From the NCBI RefSeq assembly GCF_900100875.1, contig NZ_FNKQ01000004.1, positions 124,001 to 188,000 of the forward strand: a DNA stretch of 64,000 bases. Reading direction: 5' to 3'. Shown here piece after piece: positions 9,154 to 17,654 of the stretch. A program made the translations under genes and the position numbers. Position 1 is the first letter of the stretch. Each line of letters begins with the position of its first letter. A model generated the notes under the pieces. The model made no database searches. It was not told the DNA's origin and was given only the letters and a program-made list of their open reading frames with translations. The DNA is from Halopelagius longus. GTDB taxonomy: Archaea; Halobacteriota; Halobacteria; Halobacteriales; Haloferacaceae.

Positions 9154-10434
9154 ATGACAGTTCACTTACTGTTAGGCCGTCTCTGCGTACTCGTGAATCA
9201 CCTCCCTACTACCGACAGCGACCTCTCGAACGCGATAGCCGCTGAACGCGAGCGTCAGCGCGATACGTTGGCGATGATCGCCTCCGAGAACTATGCTAGC
9301 GAGTCCGTGCTGGAAGCGCAAGGTTCGGTGCTAACGAACAAGTACGCCGAGGGCGACCCCGGCAACCGATACTACGCCGGCTGTGAACACGTCGATACCG
9401 TAGAGGAGATAGCTATCGAGCGCGCGAAAGAACTGTTCGGCGCCGAGCATGCCAACGTTCAGCCCCACTCCGGCACGCAAGCGAACCTGGCGGCGTATCT
9501 GGCGCTACTGGAACCGGGCGACCGGATCCTCTCTCTAGAACTTTCCCACGGCGGCCACCTCTCACACGGCCACGAGAGAACGTTACCGCACGATCACTTC
9601 GAGGTATTCCATTACACACTGGACGTCGACACCGGTCGCCTCGAGTACGATGCCGTCGCGGAGCGCGCTCGGGAAGTGAACCCGGACCTTCTCGTGTCCG
9701 GCTACTCGGCGTACCCGCGACGAGTAGATTGGACGCGGATGCAGGCGATTGCGGAGGAGGTGGACGCCTACCACGTGGCCGATATCGCTCACCTCACGGG
9801 TCTTATCGCCGGCGGCGTTCACCCGTCGCCCGTCGATACCGCCGACATCGTCACCTGTTCGACGCACAAAACGATCCGCGCGGGTCGCGGTGGGATGGTC
9901 CTCTGTGACCGGGAGTACGCGGATATCGTCGATAGAGCGGTGATGCCGGGTTGCCAAGGCGGCCCTCTGATGCACAACGTAGCGGGGAAGGCGGCGGGGT
10001 TCGGTGAGGCGCTGAGGCCCGAGTTCGAGGAGTACGCGGCCGCTATTCTGGAAAACGCCGAAGCGTTATCGGAGCAACTGCGAGCGCGAGGCCTCGAACT
10101 CGTTTCGGGCGGAACCGACGTACACTTCGCGCTGGTCGACCTTCGAAACACACACCCGGAGCGAACGGGGCTCGCCGCGGAGAGAGCCCTCGAAGAGGCC
10201 GGTATCGTCGCCAACAAGAGTGCCGTCCCAGGCGACCCGCGGCCGCCAACGCGCGCTAGCGGTCTCCGGTTAGGTACTCCGGCCCTCACGACCCGGGGCT
10301 TCGGACCGGACGACCTGCGAACCGTCGCAAATCTCGTCGTAGACGTGCTCGAAAATCCAGCGGACGACGCCGTCGAAGCGGCGGTCCGAGAGCGCGTCTC
10401 GGAACTGTGCGACGAGCACCCCGTATACGAATAA
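9154..10434 (+). CDS. glyA: Serine hydroxymethyltransferase (variant)
   Basis: A 426-residue PLP enzyme of the fold-type I SHMT family, interconverting serine and glycine with a one-carbon carrier. Visible motifs are MIASENYAS, LTNKYAEG, RYYAGCE, NVQPHSGTQAN, ADIAHLTGLIAGG and the PLP-lysine loop TCSTHKTIRAGRGG. GC and codon use are lower and more mixed than in the flanking genes, and it is divergently paired with the CARF-like regulator, so it is probably an accessory paralogue rather than the housekeeping copy. The start is uncertain: a GTG at 9193 (VNHLPTTDSDLSNAIAAERE) would give a more family-like N-terminus than the listed ATG. Confidence 0.88.
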   Translation: MTVHLLLGRLCVLVNHLPTTDSDLSNAIAAERERQRDTLAMIASENYASESVLEAQGSVLTNKYAEGDPGNRYYAGCEHVDTVEEIAIERAKELFGAEHANVQPHSGTQANLAAYLALLEPGDRILSLELSHGGHLSHGHERTLPHDHFEVFHYTLDVDTGRLEYDAVAERAREVNPDLLVSGYSAYPRRVDWTRMQAIAEEVDAYHVADIAHLTGLIAGGVHPSPVDTADIVTCSTHKTIRAGRGGMVLCDREYADIVDRAVMPGCQGGPLMHNVAGKAAGFGEALRPEFEEYAAAILENAEALSEQLRARGLELVSGGTDVHFALVDLRNTHPERTGLAAERALEEAGIVANKSAVPGDPRPPTRASGLRLGTPALTTRGFGPDDLRTVANLVVDVLENPADDAVEAAVRERVSELCDEHPVYE

Positions 10435-10488
10435 TATCTTACGAGAAAAAGTACCACACCGCGCGTCACCGACCGAGGGCGGGCGTCC

Positions 10489-12783
10489 TCAGTCGTCGCC
10501 GCCCATCACCCGTTCGGAGACGGGCGTCGGTTCGCCCGCCGAGTCGGACTCGACCGACCGCACGCGGAACCGCTTTTTCACCACGTCGTAGGCGAACACG
10601 ACCGTCCCGAGGATGAGAAGCGAGTCCCCGGGGAGTCGCGCCCAGAACAGCGTCTGGACGATGCCGGAGTCGTAGAACGCGAGACTCCGCGAGAACGCGT
10701 AGTTCTGGGTGAACGCGGCCTCAAGTTGGAGGAATCCGACCGGGAGGACGGAGACGAACACCATCACCGCGAGGCCGACGTTCCACAGCCAGAACGCCCG
10801 CCGGAGGTTCGTCTCGTCCCACGCGTCGGGCCGGACGGTTATCCTGAGCATGTAGGTGGCCATCCCGAGGGCGAGGAAGCCGAACGCCCCGAACATCGCC
10901 GCGTGGGCGTGGCCGACGGTGAGGTAGGTGCCGTGCTCGTAGTAGTTCACCAACGGGAGGTTGATGAAGAACCCGAGCACCCCCGCGCCGACGAAGTTCC
11001 AGACGCCCGAGGCGATGATGAACATGAACGGTAGCTTGTAGGGGAACTCCGTTCCGCTCGTCGCCAAGGCGCGGTACTCGTTGATGGCCTCGAAGAGGAT
11101 GAGCACCAAGGGGATGAGTTCGAGCGTCGAGAAGACGCTCCCGAGGGGGAGCCACACGTCGGGTTGGCCCACCCACCAGTAGTGGTGGGAGACGCCGATG
11201 ACGCCCGACCCCATCACGAACAACGCCTCGAAGGCGACGGCTTTCTCCGCGGACCGCCGCGAGAGGAGGTTCATGCTCACGAGCGTCAAGGCGACGATGG
11301 CGAGGATGAAGAACTCGAAGGCGCCCTCGACCCACATGTGGACGACCCACCAGCGCCAGAACTCCGTCGTCACGATGTTCGTCTGCGGGGTGTAGAACAT
11401 CCCCGCGGTGAACAGCACGGCGATGGAGCCGCCGGCGTACAGTATCATGTGCGCCAGCCCGTACGGCGCTTCGCGGTCCAAGAGGGGCTTGAACCCGCGG
11501 GCGACGAGGACGGCCCACACGAGGAAGCCGCCGAGCAGGCCGAACTGCCAGAGCCTGCCGACTTCGAGGTACTCCAAGCCCTCGTTACCGACAATCCACC
11601 ACAGCGCGCCGTCGATGTACCCCTGCGCGCCGAGCCAGATGCCGGCGAAGCCACCGACGACGACGACCAACAGCGCGCCGAGCAGTCCGTTGACGTACCG
11701 CCCTTGGTTCGACGGTTCGTAGCCCGTCAGAAGCGGCGGGAGGAACAGTCCCGCGCCGAGCCACATCGTGGCTATCCAGAGGATGCCCAAATCGAGGTGG
11801 TACGTCTTCGCCAAGGCGAACGGGAGGTACGACAGGATGTCTATCCCCAGCAGTTCGTTGAGGCCGAAGAAGTCGCCCCGTTCGATGTAGTAGTGCGCCA
11901 GCAACCCGCCCAAGAACACCTGTCCCACGAACAGCAGGGCGGCGAGGGGGACGAACCGCGTCGCGGCGCGTTGACTCGGCGTCAAAGACAGTTCCGAGGG
12001 CTTCGGAACGGTGACGCCCTTCGTCTCCGGTTCGGGCAGTTCGACCGACTTGTAGAGCCAGACGCCGATGCCCGCGCCGGCGACGAGAAGCACCATGGCG
12101 ATGACGCTCCACGTCATCGTCCCGGCGGTGGGGACGTTACCGGCGTCGGGCGCGTACGGCCAGTTGTTGGTGTAGGTGTGGTCGCTCCCCGGCCGGTCGG
12201 TGTGCGAAATCCACGCCGTCCACATCGCGAAGTCGGCGAAGCGCTTCGCCTCCTCCTCGGAGTCTATCATGTTCGCCGGGACGCCGTGTTCGGCGGACCC
12301 CTCGTGGTACCGTTCGACGTAGTCCTGCCGAACCTGCTGGTGTGCGTACACCTCGGCGGCGGAGTACTCGACGGTTCCCTCACCGCCGGTGGAGGCGTCG
12401 AGTTCGCGTTCCACCTGCGACTTCACGGCGGCCTTCTGGTCGGCGCTCAGTTGCTCGTACGAGGAACCGTACCGCTCCTCCGCGTAGTACTCGCGCATGT
12501 ACTGGACCTTCGAGTCCAGCGCTTGCGCGGTGAAGTCCTCGCCGAAGTACGCGCCGTTACCCAGTATCGACCCGTGGTTCATCAGGCCGTCCTGCTGGAA
12601 GACGACCTTCCCCTCCCGAATCTGCTCGGCCGTCACGACGGTCTCCCCGTCGGGGCCGGTCACGCTGTCCGGTATCGGCGGCGCGTTCGCCGCGGAGTAC
12701 CACGCCCCGACGCCCATGACGACGAGGTTGAAGACGAACACCGCCACCAGTAGTTTCGCTACTGTCTGTCTCGTTACCCTCAT
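10489..12783 (-). CDS. norB: Quinol-dependent nitric oxide reductase (qNOR)
   Basis: A 764-residue single-subunit nitric oxide reductase that reduces NO to N2O with electrons from quinol. The N-terminal 200 residues form the soluble cytochrome-c-like extension typical of qNor (VFQQDGLMNHGSILGNGAYF) behind one membrane helix. Twelve to thirteen further helices carry the heme and non-heme iron ligands, with the signature VVHMWVEGAFEFF and a later GVSHHYWW. The ATG at 12783 has a TATA-like CTTTAG about 27 bp upstream on the minus strand and a regulatory palindrome 70.5 bp upstream. It follows the DUF7521/HTH pair but has its own promoter. Confidence 0.95.
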   Translation of the reverse strand: MRVTRQTVAKLLVAVFVFNLVVMGVGAWYSAANAPPIPDSVTGPDGETVVTAEQIREGKVVFQQDGLMNHGSILGNGAYFGEDFTAQALDSKVQYMREYYAEERYGSSYEQLSADQKAAVKSQVERELDASTGGEGTVEYSAAEVYAHQQVRQDYVERYHEGSAEHGVPANMIDSEEEAKRFADFAMWTAWISHTDRPGSDHTYTNNWPYAPDAGNVPTAGTMTWSVIAMVLLVAGAGIGVWLYKSVELPEPETKGVTVPKPSELSLTPSQRAATRFVPLAALLFVGQVFLGGLLAHYYIERGDFFGLNELLGIDILSYLPFALAKTYHLDLGILWIATMWLGAGLFLPPLLTGYEPSNQGRYVNGLLGALLVVVVGGFAGIWLGAQGYIDGALWWIVGNEGLEYLEVGRLWQFGLLGGFLVWAVLVARGFKPLLDREAPYGLAHMILYAGGSIAVLFTAGMFYTPQTNIVTTEFWRWWVVHMWVEGAFEFFILAIVALTLVSMNLLSRRSAEKAVAFEALFVMGSGVIGVSHHYWWVGQPDVWLPLGSVFSTLELIPLVLILFEAINEYRALATSGTEFPYKLPFMFIIASGVWNFVGAGVLGFFINLPLVNYYEHGTYLTVGHAHAAMFGAFGFLALGMATYMLRITVRPDAWDETNLRRAFWLWNVGLAVMVFVSVLPVGFLQLEAAFTQNYAFSRSLAFYDSGIVQTLFWARLPGDSLLILGTVVFAYDVVKKRFRVRSVESDSAGEPTPVSERVMGGDD

Positions 12784-12847
12784 AGTTGGTCGTCGGCCCC
12801 CCACCGACTAAAGCGCGGAACGAACTTCCCACGGTCTGAGAGCCCGC

Positions 12848-12859
12848 CGAACATGTTCC
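12848..12859 (-). promoter_or_regulatory. norB: Palindrome before norB
   Basis: CGAACATGTTCC (inner ten bases GAACATGTTC perfectly palindromic, last base off consensus). The centre is 70.5 bp upstream of the norB ATG and about 43 bp upstream of its TATA-like CTTTAG. Confidence 0.7.
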
Positions 12860-12945
12860 GGCCGGGAACTACGGCGACGGGACCCGACGCTACCGGTCGA
12901 AAAAAGCACCAATTATTCGGCCGCTCGGAGACGGACGGCCGGCGT

Positions 12946-13230
12946 CTATTCGACGTACAGCGACGCGGCGATGACGGAGAAGCCGACGGCGGTCAGGACG
13001 CTCTCGACGAGGAGGGCGTAGTCGGGGTCGAAAGCGAGCAGTTGGTCGACGACGCCCGCCGTCATCGACCCGAGGGTGACGATAGCGAACCCGACGAAGA
13101 GGGCCTTCAGCGCCCGTCGCCCGGTCCGTCGGAACGCCTTCCACGTGACGAACGTCACCAGACCGCCGAGCACGAGCGTCACCGTCTTCGCGACGACCAC
13201 CGCCAAGGCGAGGGGCGGGTCCGTCGTCAT
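12946..13230 (-). CDS. DUF7521-like small membrane protein
   Basis: A 94-residue protein with three hydrophobic helices (about 8-28, 42-62 and 70-92). The basic loop KAFRRTGRR between helices 1 and 2 suggests a cytoplasmic loop. It is preceded, with a 4-base ATGA overlap, by a winged-helix gene. This regulator plus 3-TM arrangement is the usual context of the haloarchaeal DUF7521 family. Function is unknown; the position between norB and the nir genes suggests it may belong to the denitrification response. Confidence 0.75.
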   Translation of the reverse strand: MTTDPPLALAVVVAKTVTLVLGGLVTFVTWKAFRRTGRRALKALFVGFAIVTLGSMTAGVVDQLLAFDPDYALLVESVLTAVGFSVIAASLYVE

Positions 13231-13610
13231 CGTCGCTCACGCTCCGCTCTGACCTCGGACCACAGGTCGGCCAACTGGTCGGCGGCCGTCTCCGCGCCCT
13301 CCTCGACGCGGACGTTCAACGCCAGTCCGTCCGCCTCCTCCTCGACTGCGAGCACCACCCGGTCGAAGGTGAGTCGGTACGTCGCCGCCTCGCCGGCGTG
13401 GAGTCGCTTCTCCGCGAGGTTCGCCTCGACGAGGCGTTCGAGCTTCCGGTACACCGTCGAACGGGGGAGTTCGCACTCGTCGCAGATCTCGTCGGCGGTC
13501 ATCGGTCGGTCCATCCGCTCGACCATCCGCTGGCAGTCGTCGTCGTTCAGCACGCCGAACACCGACCCGGGGTCCGGCGCGAGTGCGTCCGCGAGTGGGT
13601 TCGTGCTCAT
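13227..13610 (-). CDS. Winged-helix HTH regulator paired with DUF7521 gene
   Basis: A 127-residue protein starting MSTNPLADALAPDPG. The winged helix occupies about 20-95: MTADEICDECELPRSTVYRKLERLVEANLAEKR is a helix-turn-helix of the ArsR/MarR-like type. The tail VEEEADGLALNVRVEEG and a final helix complete it. Two cysteines in the first helix (ICDEC) could bind metal or sense redox, but they are not clearly a site. It overlaps the downstream membrane-protein gene by 4 bases. An ATG three codons upstream (13619) is also possible. Confidence 0.8.
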   Translation of the reverse strand: MSTNPLADALAPDPGSVFGVLNDDDCQRMVERMDRPMTADEICDECELPRSTVYRKLERLVEANLAEKRLHAGEAATYRLTFDRVVLAVEEEADGLALNVRVEEGAETAADQLADLWSEVRAERERR

Positions 13611-13692
13611 CTGTGTCACCGTCGCTCGCTGCGCGCCGCGTTCGTCGCTCGCTACGTCGCGTCGGCTCCGTGTCTGTGTTGGGTTTCGCCCC

Positions 13693-14040
13693 TCACTCCG
13701 ATTTACCGTCCGAGCGGACGCGAACGCGGGTGACGTGCCCGCCGCACCCGCAGCGTTCGACGTACTCCCACTCCACGTCGTGGTCGCTCGCTTCGAGTTC
13801 CTCGTAGAGGTACGTCTCCGGGTGGCCGTTGTCGCCGTGCGTGACGAGGTTGACGTGGTTCCCCGGCGTCGTGTGGGCGACGGCGTCCAACGCCTGCCGC
13901 ACGACGAGTTCCCTGTCGCCGGCGTGGACGGGGTGTTCGAGGTTCGCCGACCACGAGTTGTCGTGGACGCGGTCCGTCACCGGTTCGACCGTTTCCTTCG
14001 TCCCGTGCGATTCGCCAGCGTCGGATTTCGCGTCGCTCAT
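13693..14040 (-). CDS. CGCGG-motif protein, candidate radical-SAM-modified peptide
   Basis: A 115-residue protein with an acidic, His-containing body and the C-terminal motif ERCGCGGHVTRVRVRSDGK. That motif matches the haloarchaeal family named after CGCGG and proposed to be a radical-SAM-modified RiPP precursor. A radical SAM/SPASM gene lies 1 kb upstream in the same orientation. The ATG at 14040 is fixed by the regulatory palindrome 44.5 bp upstream; the longer frame to 14085 runs through that site. The product, any modification and the fate of the leader are unproven. A simple metal-binding CxCxG protein is the main alternative. Confidence 0.75.
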   Translation of the reverse strand: MSDAKSDAGESHGTKETVEPVTDRVHDNSWSANLEHPVHAGDRELVVRQALDAVAHTTPGNHVNLVTHGDNGHPETYLYEELEASDHDVEWEYVERCGCGGHVTRVRVRSDGKSE

Positions 14041-14078
14041 ACTCGAGTGTCGGCGTCGGGACACCCTGAACGCTCCCC

Positions 14079-14090
14079 CGAACACGTTCG
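14079..14090 (-). promoter_or_regulatory. Palindrome before CGCGG gene
   Basis: CGAAC-AC-GTTCG, flanked to a 16-bp symmetrical CCCGAACACGTTCGGG. The centre is 44.5 bp upstream of the CGCGG gene ATG. It sits between that gene and the regulator gene ending at 14095. Confidence 0.75.
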
Positions 14091-14094
14091 GGCC

Positions 14095-14724
14095 TCACTT
14101 GTCGGAGTCGAGATACTCCTTGATGACTCGCCCCTCCGCGCGGTGGAGCTTCTCGCTGGTCGTGGACTTCGCGAGTCCGACCCGCTCCGCGAGCTCCGTC
14201 AGCGTACAGCGCCGCGGCGAGTCGTAGTACCCCTCCTCGACGGCGGTTTCGAGGAGTCCGCGCTGGTCGTCCGTCAGGAGCGACTCCATCTCGACGGTCT
14301 GTTTCACGGACCGGAGGTCGAAGGGGATGCCGAACGCTTCGAACTGCGCGCCGAGTTCGGAGAGCCTGTCGCGCGACGCCGTCACCTCCAGTTCCGCCTC
14401 GCCGTCGCGGATGGCGATGGGGAGTTCGAGGGGGACGCCCGCCTCGCGGATGGAGAGGAGCAACAGCGGTTCGGTCGTCTCGAACTGCACGAGCGCGGCG
14501 TCCTCCCGCACTTCGAGCAGGTTCGTCGAGAGGACGCGCTCGTCTTCGTCCATCTCCGCTATCACCGTATCGAGGTTCGACCCCGACAGTTCGACGAGGC
14601 CGACGCCCGTCTCGTCGGACGGCATCGCGGCGAGCACCTCGAACGTCACGTCGGGGTTCGCCGTCGAGAGCTCCGACACCCACGTCTGCTCCGGCAACGT
14701 TATCGCTAAGGTAGCTCGCGGCAT
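14095..14724 (-). CDS. Bat/HTH-10 family transcriptional regulator
   Basis: A 209-residue regulator of the bacterio-opsin-activator type. The N-terminal 150 residues form the effector domain (MPRATLAITLPEQTWVSEL and following). The C-terminal HTH-10 domain reads LTDDQRGLLETAVEEGYYDS, then TLTELAERVGLAKSTTSEKLHRAE. In Haloferax, regulators of this class (NarO, DmsR) control anaerobic respiration, but those carry a cysteine cluster, whereas this protein has a single Cys near the HTH. It lies in the nir-associated operon, so it is a candidate for binding the palindromes described here. That link is inferred. Confidence 0.85.
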   Translation of the reverse strand: MPRATLAITLPEQTWVSELSTANPDVTFEVLAAMPSDETGVGLVELSGSNLDTVIAEMDEDERVLSTNLLEVREDAALVQFETTEPLLLLSIREAGVPLELPIAIRDGEAELEVTASRDRLSELGAQFEAFGIPFDLRSVKQTVEMESLLTDDQRGLLETAVEEGYYDSPRRCTLTELAERVGLAKSTTSEKLHRAEGRVIKEYLDSDK

Positions 14725-14736
14725 GGCTGAGTCTTC

Positions 14737-15000
14737 TCACTCCGTTTGAAAGTAGTTGCGGACGGTCGCTCGGTCGTCCGCCGAGGCGACGACGCGCGCC
14801 GCCGGGTCCCGAAGCGCGCCGACGAGTCGGTGGGACAGTCGCTCGACCGTCCGTCGCTGTTCGTCCGTCACTCCGCCCTGCGCCTCCAACCGGCGGAGCG
14901 CGCGCCGGACCTGTTCGCGGCGCATCCGCTCTACGGGCCCGCCGACGTCCGCTCCGGCGGCTTCGTCGGCATCGACGGCCGCCTCGGTGCGGGCGGTCAC
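14737..15000 (-). CDS. Small protein resembling the HemA dimerisation domain
   Basis: An 87-residue product initiated at GTG 15000, whose start overlaps the stop of the radical SAM gene by four bases (GTGA). The sequence MRREQVRRALRRLEAQGGVT, then VERLSHRLVGALRDPAARV, resembles the C-terminal helical dimerisation domain of glutamyl-tRNA reductase, without any catalytic part. It may stabilise or interact with a tetrapyrrole enzyme, which would fit a heme-related role for the neighbouring radical SAM protein. This assignment rests on pattern similarity only. The regulator gene starts 12 bp downstream. Confidence 0.6.
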   Translation of the reverse strand: MTARTEAAVDADEAAGADVGGPVERMRREQVRRALRRLEAQGGVTDEQRRTVERLSHRLVGALRDPAARVVASADDRATVRNYFQTE

Positions 15001-16148
15001 GACTCCGTCCTCCCGTCGGCCGTCGGCGTCGGGCCGTCGTATCCGGGCGGAACGTACGGACAGAGGGGGTCGCTCCCGAGGGGGTCGCCAGTGTGCGCGT
15101 AGGCGCGGGACCGACTTCCGCCGCAGAGTCGGTTGAACGGACACGCGCCGCACTTCCCGCGGAGCCGATCCCTGTCGCGGAGCGACTCGAACAGGTCCGA
15201 CTCCCGGTATCGCTCGACTAAATCCTCCTCCCGGACGTTCCCGACCGACTCCGGGAGGAAGCCCGAGGGGAAGATTTCGCCCGTGTGGCTCACGAACGCG
15301 AAGCCGTCGCCGGCGACGATTCCGCGCCGCCGCGAGACGCCCGTCGGGGGGCCGCCGCCCGACTCCCCGTCGTCGGCTTCGGCCCGTCGCCGTTGGACCC
15401 TGACGCGACGGTAATGGGGTGCCTCCGTCGTCTTGAGTCCGAACGGTTCCTCGTCGCTGACGGACGCCAGCCACTCCATCACCTCGTCGGCGCGGTCCGG
15501 CGACACCGGGTCGAGGAGACGCCCCCTGCCCACGGGGACGAGGAAGAACACGGACCACATCGCCGCGCCCACCTCCGAGACGATGTCGCGGATGCCCGGC
15601 AGTTCCCCGACGGTTCGACGGCAGACGGTCGTGTTTATCTGGAGGGGGAGGCCGGCGTCGCGGGCGAACTCGGCGGCCGCCATCGTCTCCTCGAAGCTCC
15701 CCCCCTCGCCGCGGAAGTCGTCGTGCGCCGCCGGACTCGCGCCGTCGACGCTCAGGGCCATCCGCCTCAACCCCGCGTCGGCGAGTTCCTCGACGCGTTC
15801 GCGCGTCAGCGACGACGTTCCCGACGGCGTGAGCGTCACTCGCAGACCGAGGTCGGTGCCGTGGGAGACCAGTTCCGCGATGTCGTCGCGGGCGAGGGGG
15901 TCGCCGCCCGAGAGGACGACGAGTTGCCCGTCGCCGAACGCCCGCGCCCGTTCGAGGAGGCGCTTTCCCTCCTCGGTGGTCAGTTCGTCCGGGTGGCGGT
16001 TCGGTTGCGCGTCGGCGCGACAGTGGTCGCAGGCGAGTTCGCACGCCTGCGTCACCTCCCAGACGAGGACGAACGGTCGCTCGTCAGTGTCCACGCCGAC
16101 GTGCGGCGGTTTCGGTCGCTCTCGCGGGGATGCGTCGTCTCGTGACAT
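14997..16148 (-). CDS. Radical SAM/SPASM protein (TIGR04053-like)
   Basis: A 383-residue enzyme. The radical SAM cluster is ACELACDHCRA (CxxxCxxC, residues about 31-39), followed by the SAM-binding LSGGDPLARDD. The C-terminal SPASM region (about 325-370) has cysteines in KCGACPFNRLCGGSRSR and PLC. Conserved phrases PLQINTTVCRR and MWSVFFLVPVGRG are typical of the TIGR04053 group. Candidate roles are maturation of the CGCGG peptide encoded downstream, or an AhbD/NirJ-like step in heme synthesis, as related nirK-linked genes have been annotated. A palindrome lies 70.5 bp upstream. Confidence 0.85.
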   Translation of the reverse strand: MSRDDASPRERPKPPHVGVDTDERPFVLVWEVTQACELACDHCRADAQPNRHPDELTTEEGKRLLERARAFGDGQLVVLSGGDPLARDDIAELVSHGTDLGLRVTLTPSGTSSLTRERVEELADAGLRRMALSVDGASPAAHDDFRGEGGSFEETMAAAEFARDAGLPLQINTTVCRRTVGELPGIRDIVSEVGAAMWSVFFLVPVGRGRLLDPVSPDRADEVMEWLASVSDEEPFGLKTTEAPHYRRVRVQRRRAEADDGESGGGPPTGVSRRRGIVAGDGFAFVSHTGEIFPSGFLPESVGNVREEDLVERYRESDLFESLRDRDRLRGKCGACPFNRLCGGSRSRAYAHTGDPLGSDPLCPYVPPGYDGPTPTADGRTES

Positions 16149-16212
16149 GGTGGAACCGACGCCGCGCGGGCGTCGTTCGGACGGTGGGACGGACGCTCCC
16201 TCGCTCCTCCCC

Positions 16213-16224
16213 CGAACATGTTCG
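16213..16224 (-). promoter_or_regulatory. Palindrome before radical SAM operon
   Basis: Perfect CGAACATGTTCG with centre 70.5 bp upstream of the radical SAM ATG. No good TATA box is seen at the expected place. The site lies in the 354-bp gap (16149-16502) between that gene and the 3' end of nirK. Nothing else in this gap looks coding. Confidence 0.7.
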
Positions 16225-16502
16225 AACCGACAACGGCCGCTCGGCGTCTCTCTGACGGGAGAGTCGCCGACGGCCTGCTCGTGTCTCGACGAGGGATTCG
16301 ACTACCGCTCGTCTCCGCTACGTCGCTCGGCCCCGAGAGAAAAATACCGCGTCGGGTTCGACTCGGCGGCCGTCGTCGCGATGCCCGCCGAACCGACGGA
16401 TTGGTGGCGCACCCCGTCGACCCCCTCGGTGTCCATCGGCCGAGGGGGAACTCCTGTCCGAGAGCGACCGTCGCGTCCGAAAGCGATGCCCCGACTCACG
16501 TG

Positions 16503-17576
16503 TTACTGCTGCGGGTCGGGGTCGAACACCTCGGTGTTCTCCTCGCCCTCGGCGCGGACGATGCTCAGGCATCCCTTGCGGGCGACGCGACTGAGCGAGT
16601 GGTCCACGAGTTTGTAGTCGCCGGGGACGGGGAAGTCCATCGTGGCGATGGTGGTGCTCCCCGGCGGGACGAGTCGCGTCTGGATGTGCTTCTGCGGCTT
16701 CGTGCTCAGCGACCCCTCGGGGTAGAGCGTCTCCCAGACGTTGCCGATGGGGTGGAAACTGCTCGCGAGGTTCGGCCCGCCGGTGACGAAGAACACCCGG
16801 GCGGTGTCCCCCGTCTCGACGGTGGCCGCCGGCCCGTACTTCTCGGGCGTCGTCGCGTACTTCTCGCCGTTCATCAGCACGTACGTCGGATCCTCGGCGG
16901 CCATCGCGTCCACCGAGAAGCCGTGCTTACCCGTCTCGCCGGTCTCCTTGTCGGTGTACACCTCGTGTTGGCCGATGTACAGTTCTTCGTCCACCTCCGG
17001 CATCCCGTCCTTCGGTTCGACGAGGATGATGCCGAACATCCCCGCCGAGATGTGCATGTCCATGTTCGGCACCGCGCAGTGGTAGATGTACGCGCCGGGG
17101 TAGGTGGCCTTGAACTTCAGGTGGGCCGTCTCGCCCGGCGCGGTCGTCGTCGCCTCCGCGCCGCCGCCCGGTCCGGCGACGGCGTGGAAGTCCACGTTGT
17201 GCGGCATCGAGTTCGAGTCGGGGTTCTCGAACGTCAGGTTCACCGTGTCCCCCTGCCGGACGCGGATGAACGGCCCGGGAATCTGCCCCCCGTAGGTCAT
17301 GAAGTCGAAGGTGACGCCGTCCTCTATCTCGGCGGTCACCTCCTCGGCGGTGAGCGTCACGTCCACCTCGGCGGGTTCGCTTCGGTCCAACGGACCCGGG
17401 ATGTCCGTCGGGTCCGCGGCGACTCGGTCTACGTCCTGCTTCGTCTGTTGCGCCACGGTCGTTTGCTGCTGTTGGGTCTGTTCAGCGCTCGGTGCCTCCG
17501 ACGCGCATCCGGCGACTGCCGCCACGCCGCCGAGTCCGAGTGCCTGTAGCGTCCGCCGCCGCGTAGTTTTCAGCAT
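16503..17576 (-). CDS. nirK: Copper-containing nitrite reductase
   Basis: A 357-residue precursor that reduces nitrite to NO outside the membrane. It starts at MLKTTRRRTLQALGLG, a Tat signal ending in lipobox VAGC (C24). Two cupredoxin domains follow. Copper ligands are H126 and H131 (MPHNVDFHAV), H166-C167, H175 and M180 (YHCAVPNMDMHISAGM), and a second-domain His in SSFHPIGNVW that completes the type 2 site between subunits. ATG 17576 is preferred over a frame extending to 17606. A strong TATA (CTATAAAC) lies about 40 bp upstream. Confidence 0.95.
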   Translation of the reverse strand: MLKTTRRRTLQALGLGGVAAVAGCASEAPSAEQTQQQQTTVAQQTKQDVDRVAADPTDIPGPLDRSEPAEVDVTLTAEEVTAEIEDGVTFDFMTYGGQIPGPFIRVRQGDTVNLTFENPDSNSMPHNVDFHAVAGPGGGAEATTTAPGETAHLKFKATYPGAYIYHCAVPNMDMHISAGMFGIILVEPKDGMPEVDEELYIGQHEVYTDKETGETGKHGFSVDAMAAEDPTYVLMNGEKYATTPEKYGPAATVETGDTARVFFVTGGPNLASSFHPIGNVWETLYPEGSLSTKPQKHIQTRLVPPGSTTIATMDFPVPGDYKLVDHSLSRVARKGCLSIVRAEGEENTEVFDPDPQQ

Positions 17577-17612
17577 CGTGGTCACCTCACATCTGGGAGA
17601 AAACACCCCATA

Positions 17613-17621
17613 TGTTTATAG
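17613..17621 (-). promoter_or_regulatory. nirK: nirK TATA box
   Basis: Read on the minus strand the sequence is CTATAAACA, the best TATA match in the denitrification region. It predicts transcription starting near 17590 and a leader of about 14 nt before the nirK ATG. Confidence 0.6.
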
Positions 17622-17654
17622 TGGAATTACGAACGTCGGTCGATGAGACGGGAG

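Noticed and set aside
12853..14709. 618-codon frame on the plus strand
   Set aside because: Runs antisense across four genuine genes and contains the regulatory palindromes; composition is typical of a shadow.
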